Positions 33,637 to 46,052 of a stretch of DNA of 64,000 nt are shown piece after piece. The stretch covers positions 9,419,501-9,483,500 of the forward strand of contig BSBM01000140.1 of NCBI GenBank assembly GCA_027924585.1, in the 5' to 3' direction. Each line of letters starts with the position of its first letter. Position 1 is the stretch's first letter. Both the position numbers and the translations under genes were made by a program. The notes below the pieces were generated by a model that did not search any database, was not told the origin of the DNA, and worked only from the letters and a program-made list of their open reading frames with translations. This DNA is from Larix kaempferi. Taxonomy: Eukaryota > Streptophyta > Pinopsida > Pinales > Pinaceae.

Positions 33637-34257
33637 GTTAGGGTAGGTGTGCATTCCTCTCACTACCCTTTGTTTTCCTTTCGAATATTTGAATTTCATT
33701 TCAGGAATTTGGTATTTTATTGTATGCTCCCCTATAGAGTACAACCATTGCACTCTCAAGACCACATTTGTATCAGCAACATCTACCACATAAAAGCTAT
33801 CAGAAAATGTGTAATTTCCTATGGTGAGTTGTAGCTTTGGAACCCATGTTTTTCATTCCATAGAATTGTTACCTGGAATGATGACTGTGAACCCATCGAA
33901 TGATTCAGTAGGTAACTTTAGCCTCTCCACCAAGGCTACATAAATAAAGTTATGAGTTGTTCCTCCATCTACCAATACCGAAACTATTTGCCCTTGTACC
34001 ACTCCCTTTCATCGAATGGTGTGAAAACAAGGCACTCCTTAAAGCAATTCCATTCTCCATTTTTCAGGTGATGGATAATATTCTTATGCTGTGTCATATC
34101 CCTCTTCTTGGACTGAAATATGTTCGTCTTCCTCCATGTTTCTTTCACGTTCATCATCATAAAATACTTCAATGAATTGTGCTTTCCCCTTAGCACATTT
34201 ATGCCCCGGTACCCATGGTTGGAAGCATGTGTAACATAGTTTCTTTATTCTGAGTTC
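33637..34257 (-). pseudogene. gag-pol: Gypsy-A gag zinc knuckle and protease
   Basis: On the minus strand: LCYTCFQPWVPGHKC (a gypsy knuckle, CX2C...HX4C type) near 34190-34240, an acidic linker with stops, then the aspartic protease QIVSVLVDGGTTHNFI near 33955-34000 (DGGT in place of the usual DSGA) and FYVVDVADTNVVLRVQWL. The frame then crosses into Gypsy-B's target site. Stops near 34082, 34035 and 33867. Confidence 0.9.
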
Positions 34258-35026
34258 TGTGAAAATCCTCACAGCAGATCTAAGAGATGATGTATACCTC
34301 ACAAGAGAATGATTATGATTAAGAAAGAAAATAGAAGAAGAGCACTTGGTCAATACAGTATAATGAGCAACAGAATAATATGGTACATTAGTACTCGGAT
34401 AGAAGCAATAATACTTCACACAAACTAGTTAATTAATCACAATATGGACAAATAAATAGTACAATGGTAGAGACGATTCGAATGCCTAAGGTGGCAATTC
34501 GAATTAACCTCTCAGAGTGATCATAAGATCAATAGAGTGTCATCGGAGCACAACTAGGTGTCCTCCTGATCATCGAAGCATAACTAGAAGTCTTCATCAT
34601 CATCAGTGGAGTCATCAATGCTCAAGTAATTGTCAACCATCAGTCAAACTGAGTCTGGTAGGTGTAACTCAGTGTAACTGACTGTAACTAAGTGTAACTA
34701 ACTGTAAATAACTGTAAATAACTGTAACTAAGTGTAACTGAGTGTAGCTGAGTGTAACTGAGTGTAACTGAGTGACAACTGGATTGGTAGGTGAAGAAGG
34801 GTGAGTTGCTCCCTAAAATCAAGAAAGAAGGGCACATTAAGCAACTGGAGGGTTAAAACTGAATAGTGAGAAGTTCCTGGGGGCTGGCTAACTGATGTCT
34901 AGGTGTTGCACTGATGACTGGGATGCATGCAAAATGCATGCAAACCCTAAAGGTGCATGCATGACTGAAAATGTAAATGATCAAAATACTGGTGGGACTA
35001 GGATGGAGTATAGGAATATCCTAACA
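34258..35026 (-). repeat. Copia-6 3' LTR (769 bp)
   Basis: Plus-strand view from TGTGAAAATCC to ATCCTAACA. A decamer array (GTGTAACTGA and variants) at about 34672-34780 is longer than in the other LTR (36900-36985), explaining the length difference. Confidence 0.94.
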
Positions 35027-35144
35027 CCCCCCCTTAATCCATCCTGGGCCCTGGTAACTAATACCAAAGGTCACCCAATACAATGAATAATAATAGTAAA
35101 TAAACCAAGGAAGTGGAAAATTTCATGGGAAACATACCCCCTCC

Positions 35145-36341
35145 TCAAAAAATAGACTGTAAGGCACACATAAAAATAAATGCTCCAAAATCAAGCATGT
35201 GTGATGATTGGTCATATGTCTGGAGGTATATTATTCTTGGGAAGAAGTGGATCATGCTCATGTGCTTGTACTTGCTCTTCAGATCGATTGTGATGAGAAC
35301 AAATCCAACAGTATGAGAATGATCCTTGAACCTGTGATTCGAATCAGCTGAGGTAGGATCAAATCTATGAAAGTGCATATAGTCTTTTGTCTTCTCCTTT
35401 GAACCACCATGGGTGAGATTATGCCAAAAATAACTATTACATGTTTTCTTGAAATCAAAATCAGATTTTAGACTTAAAAAATAGTTTCTTGAGATCTCCT
35501 TTGAACCAGTAGGGGCAAGATCAAAACTATCATATGCATGAGAAATTATCCCAAGCAGTAATTGCTTAGAACCCAATTTAGATACAAGACTTTAATCATG
35601 GTTTCTTGAGATCTCCTTTGAACCATGAGAGGTGAGATCAAAACCAGTAGATGCATGAGAAATTATCCCAAGCGAATGGCAATGTCCATGTTCTTCAATG
35701 ACCTTCTGAAAGCATGAATTAATGATCATATAGTAGTATAAAAGAGATGATTTCTTGAGAGGAGCGAATGCATTACCTCCAATCGCTGATTTTACCTCCG
35801 AAATAATCATGTGATCATGATGCAAACCAACAGACTCTGGTGCAAGAGAGGATTTAGGACCTTCTGCAATATCTAGAGTGTGAGCTCGCACACAAAGAGA
35901 AGAAAGTTTGAGCATGAGTGGAGAATCTGCAAGTTCTTCTTCTTTGTGGCTAACTTCAATATGAGATATGTTTGATACTAATTCATGATCAATGAGATCA
36001 TCAAGGAGGGAAAATGCATCACTTTGCTTTCTCTCGAAAGGGTTTGGACCAATCCCTTCATCCTGCTTGCCAAAAATTTTATCCAGGTGGGCCCATAGCT
36101 CTTTTGGATATTTAACATATTCATCATCAAGGGAGTAGAATGCCAAGCTTCGAGACATAGAAAACATCATGGCTGCAATAGCTCTTCCACCTTCATCTAA
36201 CCAGTCATTCACTTCTTCATAGGATTCGAACTCTCTTTCGAAACAATAATCAAAGAGATCGTGTCTCTTCAAATATGCTATCATTTTTGGTTTCCATTCA
36301 ACATAGTTGAATAGATAAAGAGGAGGATCTTCTGAAAACAT
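35145..36341 (-). CDS. Copia-6 internal ORF (gag-like N-terminus with unknown repeats)
   Basis: ATG at 36341 opens 249 codons to 35592, then after one stop the frame family continues as 143 codons (35576-35145). The first ~110 residues resemble copia Gag (LFNYVEWKPKMIAYLKRHDLF, then KELWAHLDKIFGKQDE). Beyond this is an acidic region and a 39-codon (117-bp) tandem repeat with LGIISHA...FDL...GSKEISRN, seen at about 35601 and 35484 on the plus-strand view. No protease, integrase or RT is present. It may supply a packaging or structural role in trans, but this is speculation. Confidence 0.7.
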
Positions 36342-36496
36342 TGAAGTTGTAGAAGACCTACAAAAACAATAGAGAATATCTGCAACTGCTACTACTGCAT
36401 AAATGTTGCAACTGCTGCACTCGAAATCTTGATAATAACCTACAAAAAACTCTCAGGAATGGAGATAAACAATACTCTCAACATGCTCTGATACCA

Positions 36497-37242
36497 TGTG
36501 AAAATCCTCACAGCAGATCTAAGAGATGATGTATACCTCACAAGAGAATGATTATGATTAAGCAAGAAAATAGAAGAAGAGCACTTGGTCAATACAGTAT
36601 AATGAGCAACAAAATAATATGGTACAGTAGAACTCGGATAGAAGCAATAATACTTCACACACACTAGTTAATTAATCACAATATGGACAAATAAATAGTA
36701 CAATGGTAGAGACGATTTGAATGCCTAAGGTGGCAATTCGAATTAACCTCTCAGAGTGATCATAAGATCAATAGAGTGTCGTCGGAGCACAACTAGGTGT
36801 CCTCATGATCATCGAAGCATAACTGGAAGTCTTCATCATCATCAGTGGAGTCATCAATGCTCAAGTAACTGTCAACCATCAGTCAAATTGAGTCTGGTAG
36901 GTGTAACTGACTGTAACTGACTAAAACTAAGTGTAACTAAGTGTAACTGAATGTAATTGATTGTAACTAAGTGTAACTGAGTGACAACTGGACTGGTAGG
37001 TGAAGAAGGGTGAGTTGCTCCCTAAAATCAAGGAATAAGGGCGCATTAAGCAACTGGAGGGATAAAACTGAATAGTGAGAAGCTCCTGGGGACTGGCTAA
37101 CTGAGGGCTAGGTGTTGGACTGATGAGTGGGATGCATGCAAACCCTAGAATGCATGCAAACCCTAAAGGTGCATGCATGACTGAAAATTTAAATGATCAA
37201 AATACTGGTGGGACTAGGATGGAGTATAGGAATATCCTAACA
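36497..37242 (-). repeat. Copia-6 5' LTR (746 bp)
   Basis: Same ends as the left copy, followed by the TSD AGTTC. Confidence 0.94.
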
Positions 37243-38380
37243 AGTTCTTCCTTGCTTGGTCCCTCTTTCTTGTCCTTTCCAAATGCATATTTTTCCATGG
37301 CTTCTTTTCAAATCTGAACTTGGAAGGAAATTTGGGCTTGGGGGGATACCTTGTCTTGGGTGGCACATTTTGCAGATCTCTTGCCAAGTTCATGGCAACT
37401 TTCATTGAAGTAGGTTTGTGGGATTTAACTAAACCTTTCAAAGGTTCATCCAAACCTTCAGTAAATAACAATGCCAATCAAACCATAGATATATCAGCCA
37501 CCTTAACTAATAGTTTTTGAAATTCCAACATGTACTCATCAGGGGTTCCAATTTGCTTCAACTGTGCTAGTTCCTTGAAAGGAATTCCGGGGTCTTTTTG
37601 CTCAAATATTTCCAATAACCTATTAACAAATTCTTCATATGTTGTGACCTAATCATGTCCTAAGGTTTTAATTCCATGGAACCACCAATCATTGGATTCT
37701 CCCTCAAGATGCAAAATATCCATTTTTAGAGCATCCTCTTCAACCATTGGATTCAACTGAAAATATACGTCTAACTTTTGTATCCAAGTATTTGAAGAAC
37801 TTTGAGATGAGACATCAAAGGTAGGAAGGGGAATTTTACCTATGGCATAATTCAATTCTTTATTTTTAAAAGGATTTCTATTACCTCCTCTCATTTTGAG
37901 CTTGTTTGAAACAATGAAGAATTTATCAAATGGTAAGGTCCTTCTACAATCTTCACTCAACTGTTGTCATTTTGCTAGAACTTCATGCATTCCATATTGG
38001 ATGTTAGAATCCTCTTTGCTCTTGTTAAGCTTTGAAATTCATTGGTTCGATTATGAGGCCCTGTCTTTGATAAAATGCTTTCACCAAGTGCCTTCTTTTC
38101 CTTGAAAGGAGAACTACTGCTGCTTCCTAATGCCAATTTGCTTCCAATTTGACTAGCCATTAATTCGAACCCTTGCATTATCTGACTTGTCATGTCTTCA
38201 AAAAATGGTTTCATGAATTTCCTAAACTCCTCTTTCTCCTCCATCTCTGAGGTCCCTTTCTCATCCTTAGCCATAGTTTCAATAGAGTGCACCTCTTCTC
38301 CTGCTTCTTCCTCTTCACCAAGGGTACTTTCAATTCGGTTTCTAAGGGTGGGATATGCCTTCTAGACCTCATAAATGGTC
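37243..38380 (-). pseudogene. gag: Gypsy-A gag, N-terminal and capsid region
   Basis: Starts near 38292 with METMAKDEKG-like sequence (MHSIETMAKDEKG), SSPFKEKKALG, then a retrotrans_gag core: KIPLPTFDVSSQSSSNTWIQKLDVYF, WWFHGIKTLGHD, FVNRLLEIFEQKD, LAQLKQIGTPDEYMLEFQ and FTEGLDEPLKGLV. Four or five stops interrupt it. The N-terminal ~70 residues are the part shared with Gypsy-B and Gypsy-D. Confidence 0.9.
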
Positions 38381-38404
38381 ACCCAAATAAGGTGCAAGTA
38401 CCAT

Positions 38405-38416
38405 GCTATGATACCA
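38405..38416 (-). other. Gypsy-A primer binding site
   Basis: Complement reads TGGTATCATAGC, two bases inside the LTR, Met-tRNA type with one change from TGGTATCAGAGC. Confidence 0.85.
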
Positions 38417-38418
38417 CT

Positions 38419-40193
38419 TGTAGTGTCCATTTTTAATAAATTGGAAATTTTTCAATTTTTGGTCAATTCGAACCTTGGACTAGTGGTGACTCAAATGCTT
38501 CCAAATGGATCCTAAGGATTTCGAATTTGCTCTGAAGGAATTTGAAGGGTATTAGGACATAAAAATTAATCTGATGGGTTCTTGGAAACTCTCAAAAGAC
38601 TTCTGAAACATTCATTTAAGTTAAGGAGAAATTGGGGAATTTTACTAGTAATTTCGAGGTTCAAACCCCCAAGGGTAGAGGTCACTAATGGCTTCCCAAA
38701 CGTAGTACGACCCTCCCAACTTTCAAAAAAGAGACATGTATTAGTTATATGACTTCAATTTGCACCCAAATGCATCATTAATTAGTTCCTAAAGGCTGTT
38801 TCAACTCCCATAAATCATAGATTTGTAGACAAGTCTTAACCTAGGGGGGAATGATAAAAAAACGCTATAACTTGCTATGAAATTTGAGATAAATGTTCCA
38901 AGGGATTGTATAATGTTTATGAAACTTATTAATTACATTAATGGATCTCCATATAGAAATAAAATCATAGATATTGACTGAAACATTTCGATACCAAACA
39001 ACTTCAAGCTCTTACAACAAGATATAGGGGAAAATGGCACCATTCATACACAGTTTGGAATTTTTACATAGTTTCACTTGGAGTTTTGATCTGAGGTTCA
39101 TCTGAGAATAAAATATAGAGTGTATAAATCATAGTACAAATAAATGGGGCCCCTTGGACTTCCCCAAATAGATCAGCATCTCACCATGTGCGCCATTCCT
39201 CCAAGAGCAAGAATATGAAGAGAAAGGTGAGAGGGGTGTGGGAACAAGTTGAAGAAGAAATGGTCACGATCAGCCCTATAAATTCAAACTGTAACAAATG
39301 ACTTCATTAAAGATCCAAATGAAAGGTCTCAATGGACTCTCCAATTTCCCATTAGGATGGGAATCTTGCACCCTCGAAATTGGTACTAAGGCAAGAAGAA
39401 TAAACATTCAACTTGCATGGACAAGCTATGCTCTCCAATTTTCAAAATGAGAAATGATCAAAAACCCCTCTCTTTCTTTGTTCTTGTCTTTGATTATCCT
39501 TCCAAGTCCTCCATGGCTCGAATTCCCTCCAAGAGCTTCATGCCAACTCGAGTTGGGGAGAGATTCCAATGAGTGCCACTTGTCCAACAATTCCTAGCCT
39601 CCCTCTTCCATCAATTTGAATGGGGGGAATATTGGCTGCCATAACTCCCTTGTGTGACCTCTTGGAGGCTATTTTTATCCTTGACCTTTCATATAGGTCA
39701 TATTTCAGCAATCAGGTTTGATCCTTGTCATAAGTGTCATAGCATCTTCATCATTGTTGTCATCGAAACTAGGGAATCTAGCCCAAGAGTCACAATACAT
39801 GTAAGATGCCTCTTGCTCTTCCATGGGAGTTACTCTTCCACTCAAATTCAACCCTCAATGAGTCATGCCAAGTTTAATTCCCTTCAAACTCCCCTAAGAA
39901 TGTTTGACTCCACCTTGGATTTGAATGGGTGAGAGTAGGATGCCAGATGGCATGGAGAATCTTGCTTTGTGTGGGTCCCACACCACCAATGTGCCCTCAT
40001 GACCAAGTGCCACCTTATTTTCCTATTATAAATATTTATTTATTCCCTTTTAATATGTTTTTGTCAATCTAATGTCCATTTGGGGTTTTATAGCTCCCTT
40101 ATTCCAAATCTAAATGTTTCCACCCCAACCTAGGGAACTAGTAGATTGGTGGAATTTTCCCTTCTAGTGATTTATTTGGATGGGGACATTACA
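38419..40193 (-). repeat. Gypsy-A 5' LTR (1,775 bp)
   Basis: Plus-strand view from TGTAGTGTCC to GGGACATTACA. Flanking bases at right are GAAAA; the matching left flank is lost, so the target-site duplication cannot be tested. Confidence 0.92.
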
Positions 40194-43100
40194 GAAAAAC
40201 CGTAGAAAAACTACTAGAAAATTTCCAAAATGGAAAATTGTTTTGAGCCATTGGAATAGGTAGGTGGCCACCAATATCCATCTGGATAATTATGTTAGGT
40301 TGATTCAACAATGCATCATGCAATTGGTGTATAAAGTGACTTAAGAATGCAACTACATTGAAAATTCGCCTTACTATTTGTAGGAAATAAATTAATATTG
40401 GAGTAAAAATTATTTCTCTCAACATCATTCATAGTTTCATATGTCCGGGACATAAGGACCTCCCAACATTCAACAATGGATTTTTCATTTCTAATGTTTG
40501 TCAATATATTGTGGAAAATTGATCTTTTTGGATCAATACCTTGTTGATGAAAAATTGTGTCTAAAGTTACAACCATTTGGAAATACTGGCATAAAAAATT
40601 CCCAACTATATTACCAACATATAATGGCATATCCCTCATAGGACCTAACTTACCTAATTCACCAAAAAATATAATAAATCTTCAACCAAAAGGAACCGAT
40701 CTATGTGTTGGAAAATTATCATGCAAACATGAATCAACATGTATGAATACTCATGGCCCTATGAAGCTCATTTCATCAATTGGAATGTATTTAATATGTG
40801 GCATTTCTTCTTGAAATACACTAAGTGCTTGAGCACGCAAAGATTGGAAATCTATAATAGTATTTCTTAAGGAAGAGTGTATTGTCTTTACTCGGATGTT
40901 GAAAGCAGCAATGCCAGTAGGTGCAAGCAAAAGTAATGGTATTTTTTCATTAGTGTCCTAAGCCAAAAATTCATTACAAATGTAATGTATAAGATATGAC
41001 TTCCTTGTCCCTGTTATTCCTTGAATAATCATTTTCAATGGGGCTTGATTTTATTCACCATGAAAATGATTAAAAGTCATACCAAATGCAAGGCATTGCT
41101 TTGATGACAAGGAACATAGATTTGGATCTATTTTGAGAGAATGATCTATTATTGATCCCAATAATCGAGCAACCTGTACAAATTTTATTGGGTATTTGGC
41201 TAATAACTTTGAATATGTATTTTGATCCCAAACTTGATTCCAGTCAAAGTCTCTTCCACCCAATGTGTCAATATCTGAGATTTGAAGAGAAATAAGAGGA
41301 AAGAGATGGGATAAAATATACCATTCATCCATGTCTTGGTTAAGATTATATGCATCATCATGTATATCTTTATCTTCTTCATCATTTTTAGCTGACGCTA
41401 GTGTTCGATCAACATGACAAGGACAATAGGAAAATTTCTCCAATTTTCAATAATGATCTTAGTAGTGATACCAATAATAATGCAATTTTTTTGAAATGGT
41501 TTATATAGTAGTAACTCACTGAAACAAGATCCGTCAAATATATCTGGACTTTCATTAGGTATAGAATGAAATCGTGGGAAAACCAAAAAATTGTTGGTGT
41601 ATCTTGAGGCCTCCATGGTCATTTATTTTATTGAGGATCATAAGATCGTGATATTTCAGTATATATCAATGGAAAGTGTTCTAGATAAGTAGGTTGATTT
41701 GTATATACATCTAGGAATCCAAAGTTTGTTAGTGAAATATCTAGGTCTACAAAGACCTTTTCAAACATGGTTCATCCAACACTTAAAGATACAAATTTAC
41801 AACTACAAAACACCAATGGGGGACTCAATAGCATGTGACATGTTTCTTGTGCAGCTATGTATCTATCCACAATTATTTCAGCAATGAATTTCTTATATGC
41901 TCTCAAGGAAGGATCATCAAAGTGGGCTATGTTTGAGAGTCTTGTTAGCATTTCTTGATAAATTTCAAACTTTTTTCAGATTTAGAAGCATATTTTGCAA
42001 TGTATTTCAACAATGCGTGGCAAGAAACCTCTCTTTCACAATCAACATTGGCACGCCACATTGACATAAGAGTTGCATTATGAACATTGAGTCTATCATC
42101 ATTATCTGTAGGTTCATATTTATTTTTTCCATGTTCATTTATAAAGAGATTTTATTCATCCTTAAGCTCCCATGGAGCTTTGTAACAACATATGAAAGAA
42201 GAACCCTTTTTTACTAAGCAAGATTTAGCGGTACATTTGATATGTTGTTGAACACGATTATTTAAGTGCTCAAAACCATCAAGAGGAGGTGAATAAAATA
42301 TGCTAGCACTATCCAATAAGCAAGGGTATTCATGCAAAAATTGATGAATGGTTATATTGTGGTGATGGCTATTGCATGGATTCCGTGTGGTTACATATTT
42401 ATCAAAGTATTTATTTGTTGCATTTAACCTTGTCTTGTTATTCCAATCTAGTTTTTCCATGTTTGGGGCACCATCCAATCATAGAAAATCATGGATATGA
42501 GAAAAGCCTCTATCTTGTCATTTGTACCTATGAGAAATGAAGACATAGTAAAGTTAGATACTGAATGGGAAAAAATATAAATTGAAATGAAAAATTCGAC
42601 TTATATGATAGAGTGTCAACTTCTAACATGTGTTAGTAATACTTAGCACAAAGATATTTCTCCATGACTTCTTCATAGAATATGGTGAAGCGATGGTTAA
42701 TGTATAATGAAGAAATGTGTGGATAATTTATTACATTTGTTATCCTCCAATGATGTTCTTTGTATATATGACAAGGTGTATTGTCAAGCATAAGTGTATG
42801 TAAATCGGGTCACTTGGTGTTTTCCACTAATGTGAATAATAAAGTTGGACATCCAACTTGTGTAATCATGTCAGTAATCTCACTACAACATATATTCCAT
42901 ATATTCCAGTATTCTTTATAACCTCTAAGTCTTGAACCAAAGCACATCAATCATTAAGCCTATTTAGTTATAGGAAATTTAGTGAGATTTTTACATAGTT
43001 TTGCTACTATTGCACAGATTCCATTCCCTATATTTTTCACAAAGACAGTAGTAGTACCTTGGCCTCAATATTGCATGATCATGTTGAGTACAAAGTAATG

Positions 43101-43620
43101 GAACCTTTGATGTTTTCCAAATCGTTGATCAAAAAAATAGAATAAGTGGAGTGCTTACTCATTGAGGTAAACATTCACTAGTCGTGGTTGTAACCAATTA
43201 GAAATACTAGTTCAAAATAATGTTGGGAAATCCATGTCAAATAAACCTTTTGTGTTGTATTCATTTATTAGAGACGATCTAATTGTTGGCCACTCCATGG
43301 TTTCCTCTAAGGTGGATTCTTAATTTGCAATAAAAGCTCTTATTTCATCAAGTTTCCTATGTGCATTAGGTAATCTAACCACAAATGAGGAAGGGTGAGA
43401 TGACAGTTGATCAGTATGAATACTTTTAACCTCAATACCATTTTCATTCATGCCATCTATGTTAGAGTATACATAGTGTAGTTGATTAGAGACATCGATT
43501 GGATGTTGTGGAAGAGTTATGACCGATTCCATATCAATTTGAACATCACTGTAATATTTATCCACTCGTATTTTGTAATATAATGCATCCATGACACGAT
43601 ATATGCTCAAAATACAATCC
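40194..43620 (-). mobile_element. Decayed Helitron RepHel gene
   Basis: Minus strand. N-terminal Helitron-like domain near 43320-43000 (NEYNTKGLF.MDFPTLF, HLFYFFDQRFGKHQRFHYF, TTVFVKN), a Rep region with the HUH motif as SHIH near 42490-42500 and the double-tyrosine segment LLKYIAKYASKSEK near 42000-42020, then a PIF1-type helicase (Walker A region GITGTRKS near 41020, APTGIAAFNI, IDEMSFIGP) and C-terminal RNEKSIVECWEVLMSR near 40470. Rep would nick and join single strands during rolling-circle transposition. Stops and frameshifts are abundant. The right half of the helicase ends at the Gypsy-A LTR. Terminal TC and CTRR ends were not found. Confidence 0.88.
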
Positions 43621-44314
43621 TAACATTTTGATTATGATGTTTCTGGACTGACAATTAAAATATATAAATTTTCAACCAACGTGGAAGGTCTTTAGAAATT
43701 AAGTTGAAATCTAATGTGGAAGGTCTTTAGAAATTAAGTTGAAATCTTATGGAAAAATTATTGTGTGCCCAGTGTATTTATATTGTCCACCTTGAGCATA
43801 TGTAACCTAAAATATTGGATTTACTCATGCTATTAGCATTTCTTCAACATGTGTAAGGATAGATCAAATATGAGGTTGTTCACCGGGAACGATATTATTC
43901 TACTAAGAGAAACGATGACAACCTCGTTCTCCTTTACACCTTTCGATGAACGATAATTCAACAATTAATTGACGAATATTTTTATGGAAATGAATCATTA
44001 TGCTTAGTGTATGATTTAAATCTACAAAGATATGTTAAAATTGAAGGGAGTTATTATGTTGAACACCAATAATTTATCTATAAACTTTTTTATTATTCAA
44101 AAGACATAATGTGTAAAGATCATGGATATGATACACACCTTGTGTCATTTCATTTGGAAATGTAGACACATGACATGAATTTTTTGTATAATTGAAATAA
44201 TGTGAATTTTGAAGATCGAGATCTCTTAGTCTTATTTTTTCCATAAAAGTATGGTTTCCTTATTGCACAACATCTCAACATTTAATATATCCAATTTTTT
44301 CATGAATTGTATAA

Positions 44315-44349
<35 letters not shown>

Positions 44350-45189
44350 ATTTTTTCCATTGGAAAAAAAAAATTATATATATATATATATATAATTATA
44401 ATTTAAGTGAAGTTGATCCATGAAAATGCTAACAAAATATCTCTATGGTGTTAGGACAAACATTTATTCATGTTATATTATTTTATACAATGGGTAATGG
44501 GTATTTCATATGGCACATTTATGCCACATAAATTAGTATCATTGATATATGTGAACAGTTCTACCATGGAGATCAACATTGGATTGTCGATCATCGGAGT
44601 GGTTAGCATGAACTATTGATTTAGTTTCTTTTCTTGATGTAGAGGCATGATGGTGAAATCTTGTTTGAGTGGTTACCATGAACTATTGATTTAGTTTATT
44701 TTCTTGATGTAGAGGCATGATGGTGAAATCTTGTTTGTTGAATCTTAACATATGAGCAACCTTTGCTTCTTGAAGTTGATTGTGGGTAATTATGTCTATC
44801 CTAAACATTCAATGCAAATATTAAAGGATGGATAAAGATGAGAAACCTTTTCAAATGAAGATATGTTGTGGGTGTTGCTGAATATTATAAACATCCAATG
44901 TAAAAATGTAAGTAAATTTTGCATACAAATTAGTTTGCAAAGAGTTGAAGAATACCTTTGTGGTGCCGAGAGATATAGTTCTTTGTCTATCGTTGGATAT
45001 TTGATTATCAATATATTGTGTGTGTATTTGAATAGTGATAATACAAAATATTGCAAATTAAGATTCAATACAAATGAACCTCATAGAAAATGAAAAAAAA
45101 AATTGGATGGAATGGGATATGAAAAGAACATGGTCATTATGTAGAGTAAACATGTGCACATAACGAAGAGACCTACTATCAATGTTTAG
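43621..45189. other. AT-rich intergenic sequence with microsatellites
   Basis: No gene recognised. Contains an (AT)n run at about 44317-44346, a second at about 44374-44393, and a 69-bp tandem duplication (GTGGTTA(G/C)CATGAACTATTG...) at about 44600-44738. Part may be the 5' flank of the Helitron. Confidence 0.6.
44317..44394. repeat. (AT)n palindrome with T6CC-ATT-GGA6 centre
   Basis: Two AT dinucleotide tracts flank TTTTTTCCATTGGAAAAAA, whose halves are perfectly complementary around a 3-base loop. The whole block could extrude as a hairpin or cruciform. Confidence 0.85.
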
Positions 45190-45218
45190 TGTTATAATGT
45201 TATTATTATGTCCTTGAT

Positions 45219-46052
45219 TATCTTAGGGTTCCTTTTCGATGCTATTATTGCCAGGAGACTGGACACATTCGCACTCATTGTCCAAAGCTTCGATTATCGG
45301 CCCCTCCTACACCATCTCCTACACCTCTGGAAGCGTGTGATACTCAGGCATTGGATCAATCCCTGGACCCTAAGATGGTGCGTTGTTCTCCTGGTAAGTC
45401 TCATAAACCTAATATCCCCTCATTTCCGGATATCTCAGATGTTGAATTTGCTGGTATGTGGGATGTGGCGGCCCTATTGGATAAGAGGGTTAATTCTAGG
45501 GGACTAGACCAGTATTTGATTTTACCGGTTGGGGATTTGTCTGCACATAGGAGTGATATTCCATCTGAGAAGTCGAAAGCCTGTAGGGACCTTTCTGGGG
45601 AGGGACCTTCGTCGGTGACTGGGATTTCTTCCTGTCTTAATTTGTCTGTTGAGGGTCATAGTTCTTATTCATTGGGGGATAAACCTTTGGAGGGGGCTAT
45701 TAGTATTCAGAATGTTGTTCCTTGTGAACAATATCATATGGTGGATTCATCGATTCTGTGTGATGTTGGTTACAAGCATACTGTTAATGATGGGGCCATC
45801 ACCCCACTCCCAATATTCTCTAAGAACCCGTCTTCTAATCCATTGGTACAATCCGTCAGCTCCGCCAGATTCTGGAATGTGACTCTTAGGAAAGCCTGGA
45901 AGAAGGGACAACTAGTCTTGGAAAATTGTGATGGTGAGGAACAGGATCATTTTCCTATTTCTACTAGGATTGATGTAGTGGTTGGGTGTTCGGACAATTC
46001 TAAACATTTTGGGGATCTTAGAGCAACTTCTCCCTGTTCTGAGTTACCCTAA
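45219..46052 (+). pseudogene. L1 ORF1 C-terminal part with zinc knuckle
   Basis: FRCYYCQETGHIRTHC gives an intact CX2CX4HX4C knuckle at 45240-45281, followed by a 233-codon frame (45351-46052) that is serine- and proline-rich. ORF1 proteins bind L1 RNA. Its TAA overlaps the ORF2 ATG by one base (TAATG at 46050-46054), an arrangement used for termination-coupled re-initiation. The N-terminal RNA-recognition half is missing. Confidence 0.85.

Larger units (their letters stand above)
34258..37242 (-). mobile_element. Copia-6: short non-autonomous copia element nested in Gypsy-A gag
   Basis: LTRs 34258-35026 and 36497-37242; perfect TSD AGTTC (34253-34257, 37243-37247). The primer binding site TGGTATCAGAGC (complement of 36485-36496) and the purine tract (complement of 35027-35033) show minus orientation. 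Only 1.47 kb lies between LTRs and no pol is present. Removal rejoins RDQARK and ELRIKKLCYTC of Gypsy-A gag. Confidence 0.95.
25313..40193 (-). mobile_element. Gypsy-A: chromodomain-type Ty3/gypsy element with two nested insertions
   Basis: 5' LTR at 38419-40193, partial 3' LTR at 25313-25723, primer binding site 38405-38416. Reading leftward the order is gag, protease, RT, RNase H, integrase, chromodomain-like tail, which defines Ty3/gypsy. Gypsy-B (28643-33636) sits between protease and RT and Copia-6 (34258-37242) in gag; removal of each, with one TSD copy, rejoins the reading frame. The remaining internal region is about 4.7 kb, normal for this group. The element lost about 1.36 kb of its 3' LTR at the left border. 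Confidence 0.94.

Noticed and set aside
35001-35060. Tandem gene cluster or operon
   Set aside because: No operon-like coding cluster exists anywhere; all adjoining frames belong to retroelements.
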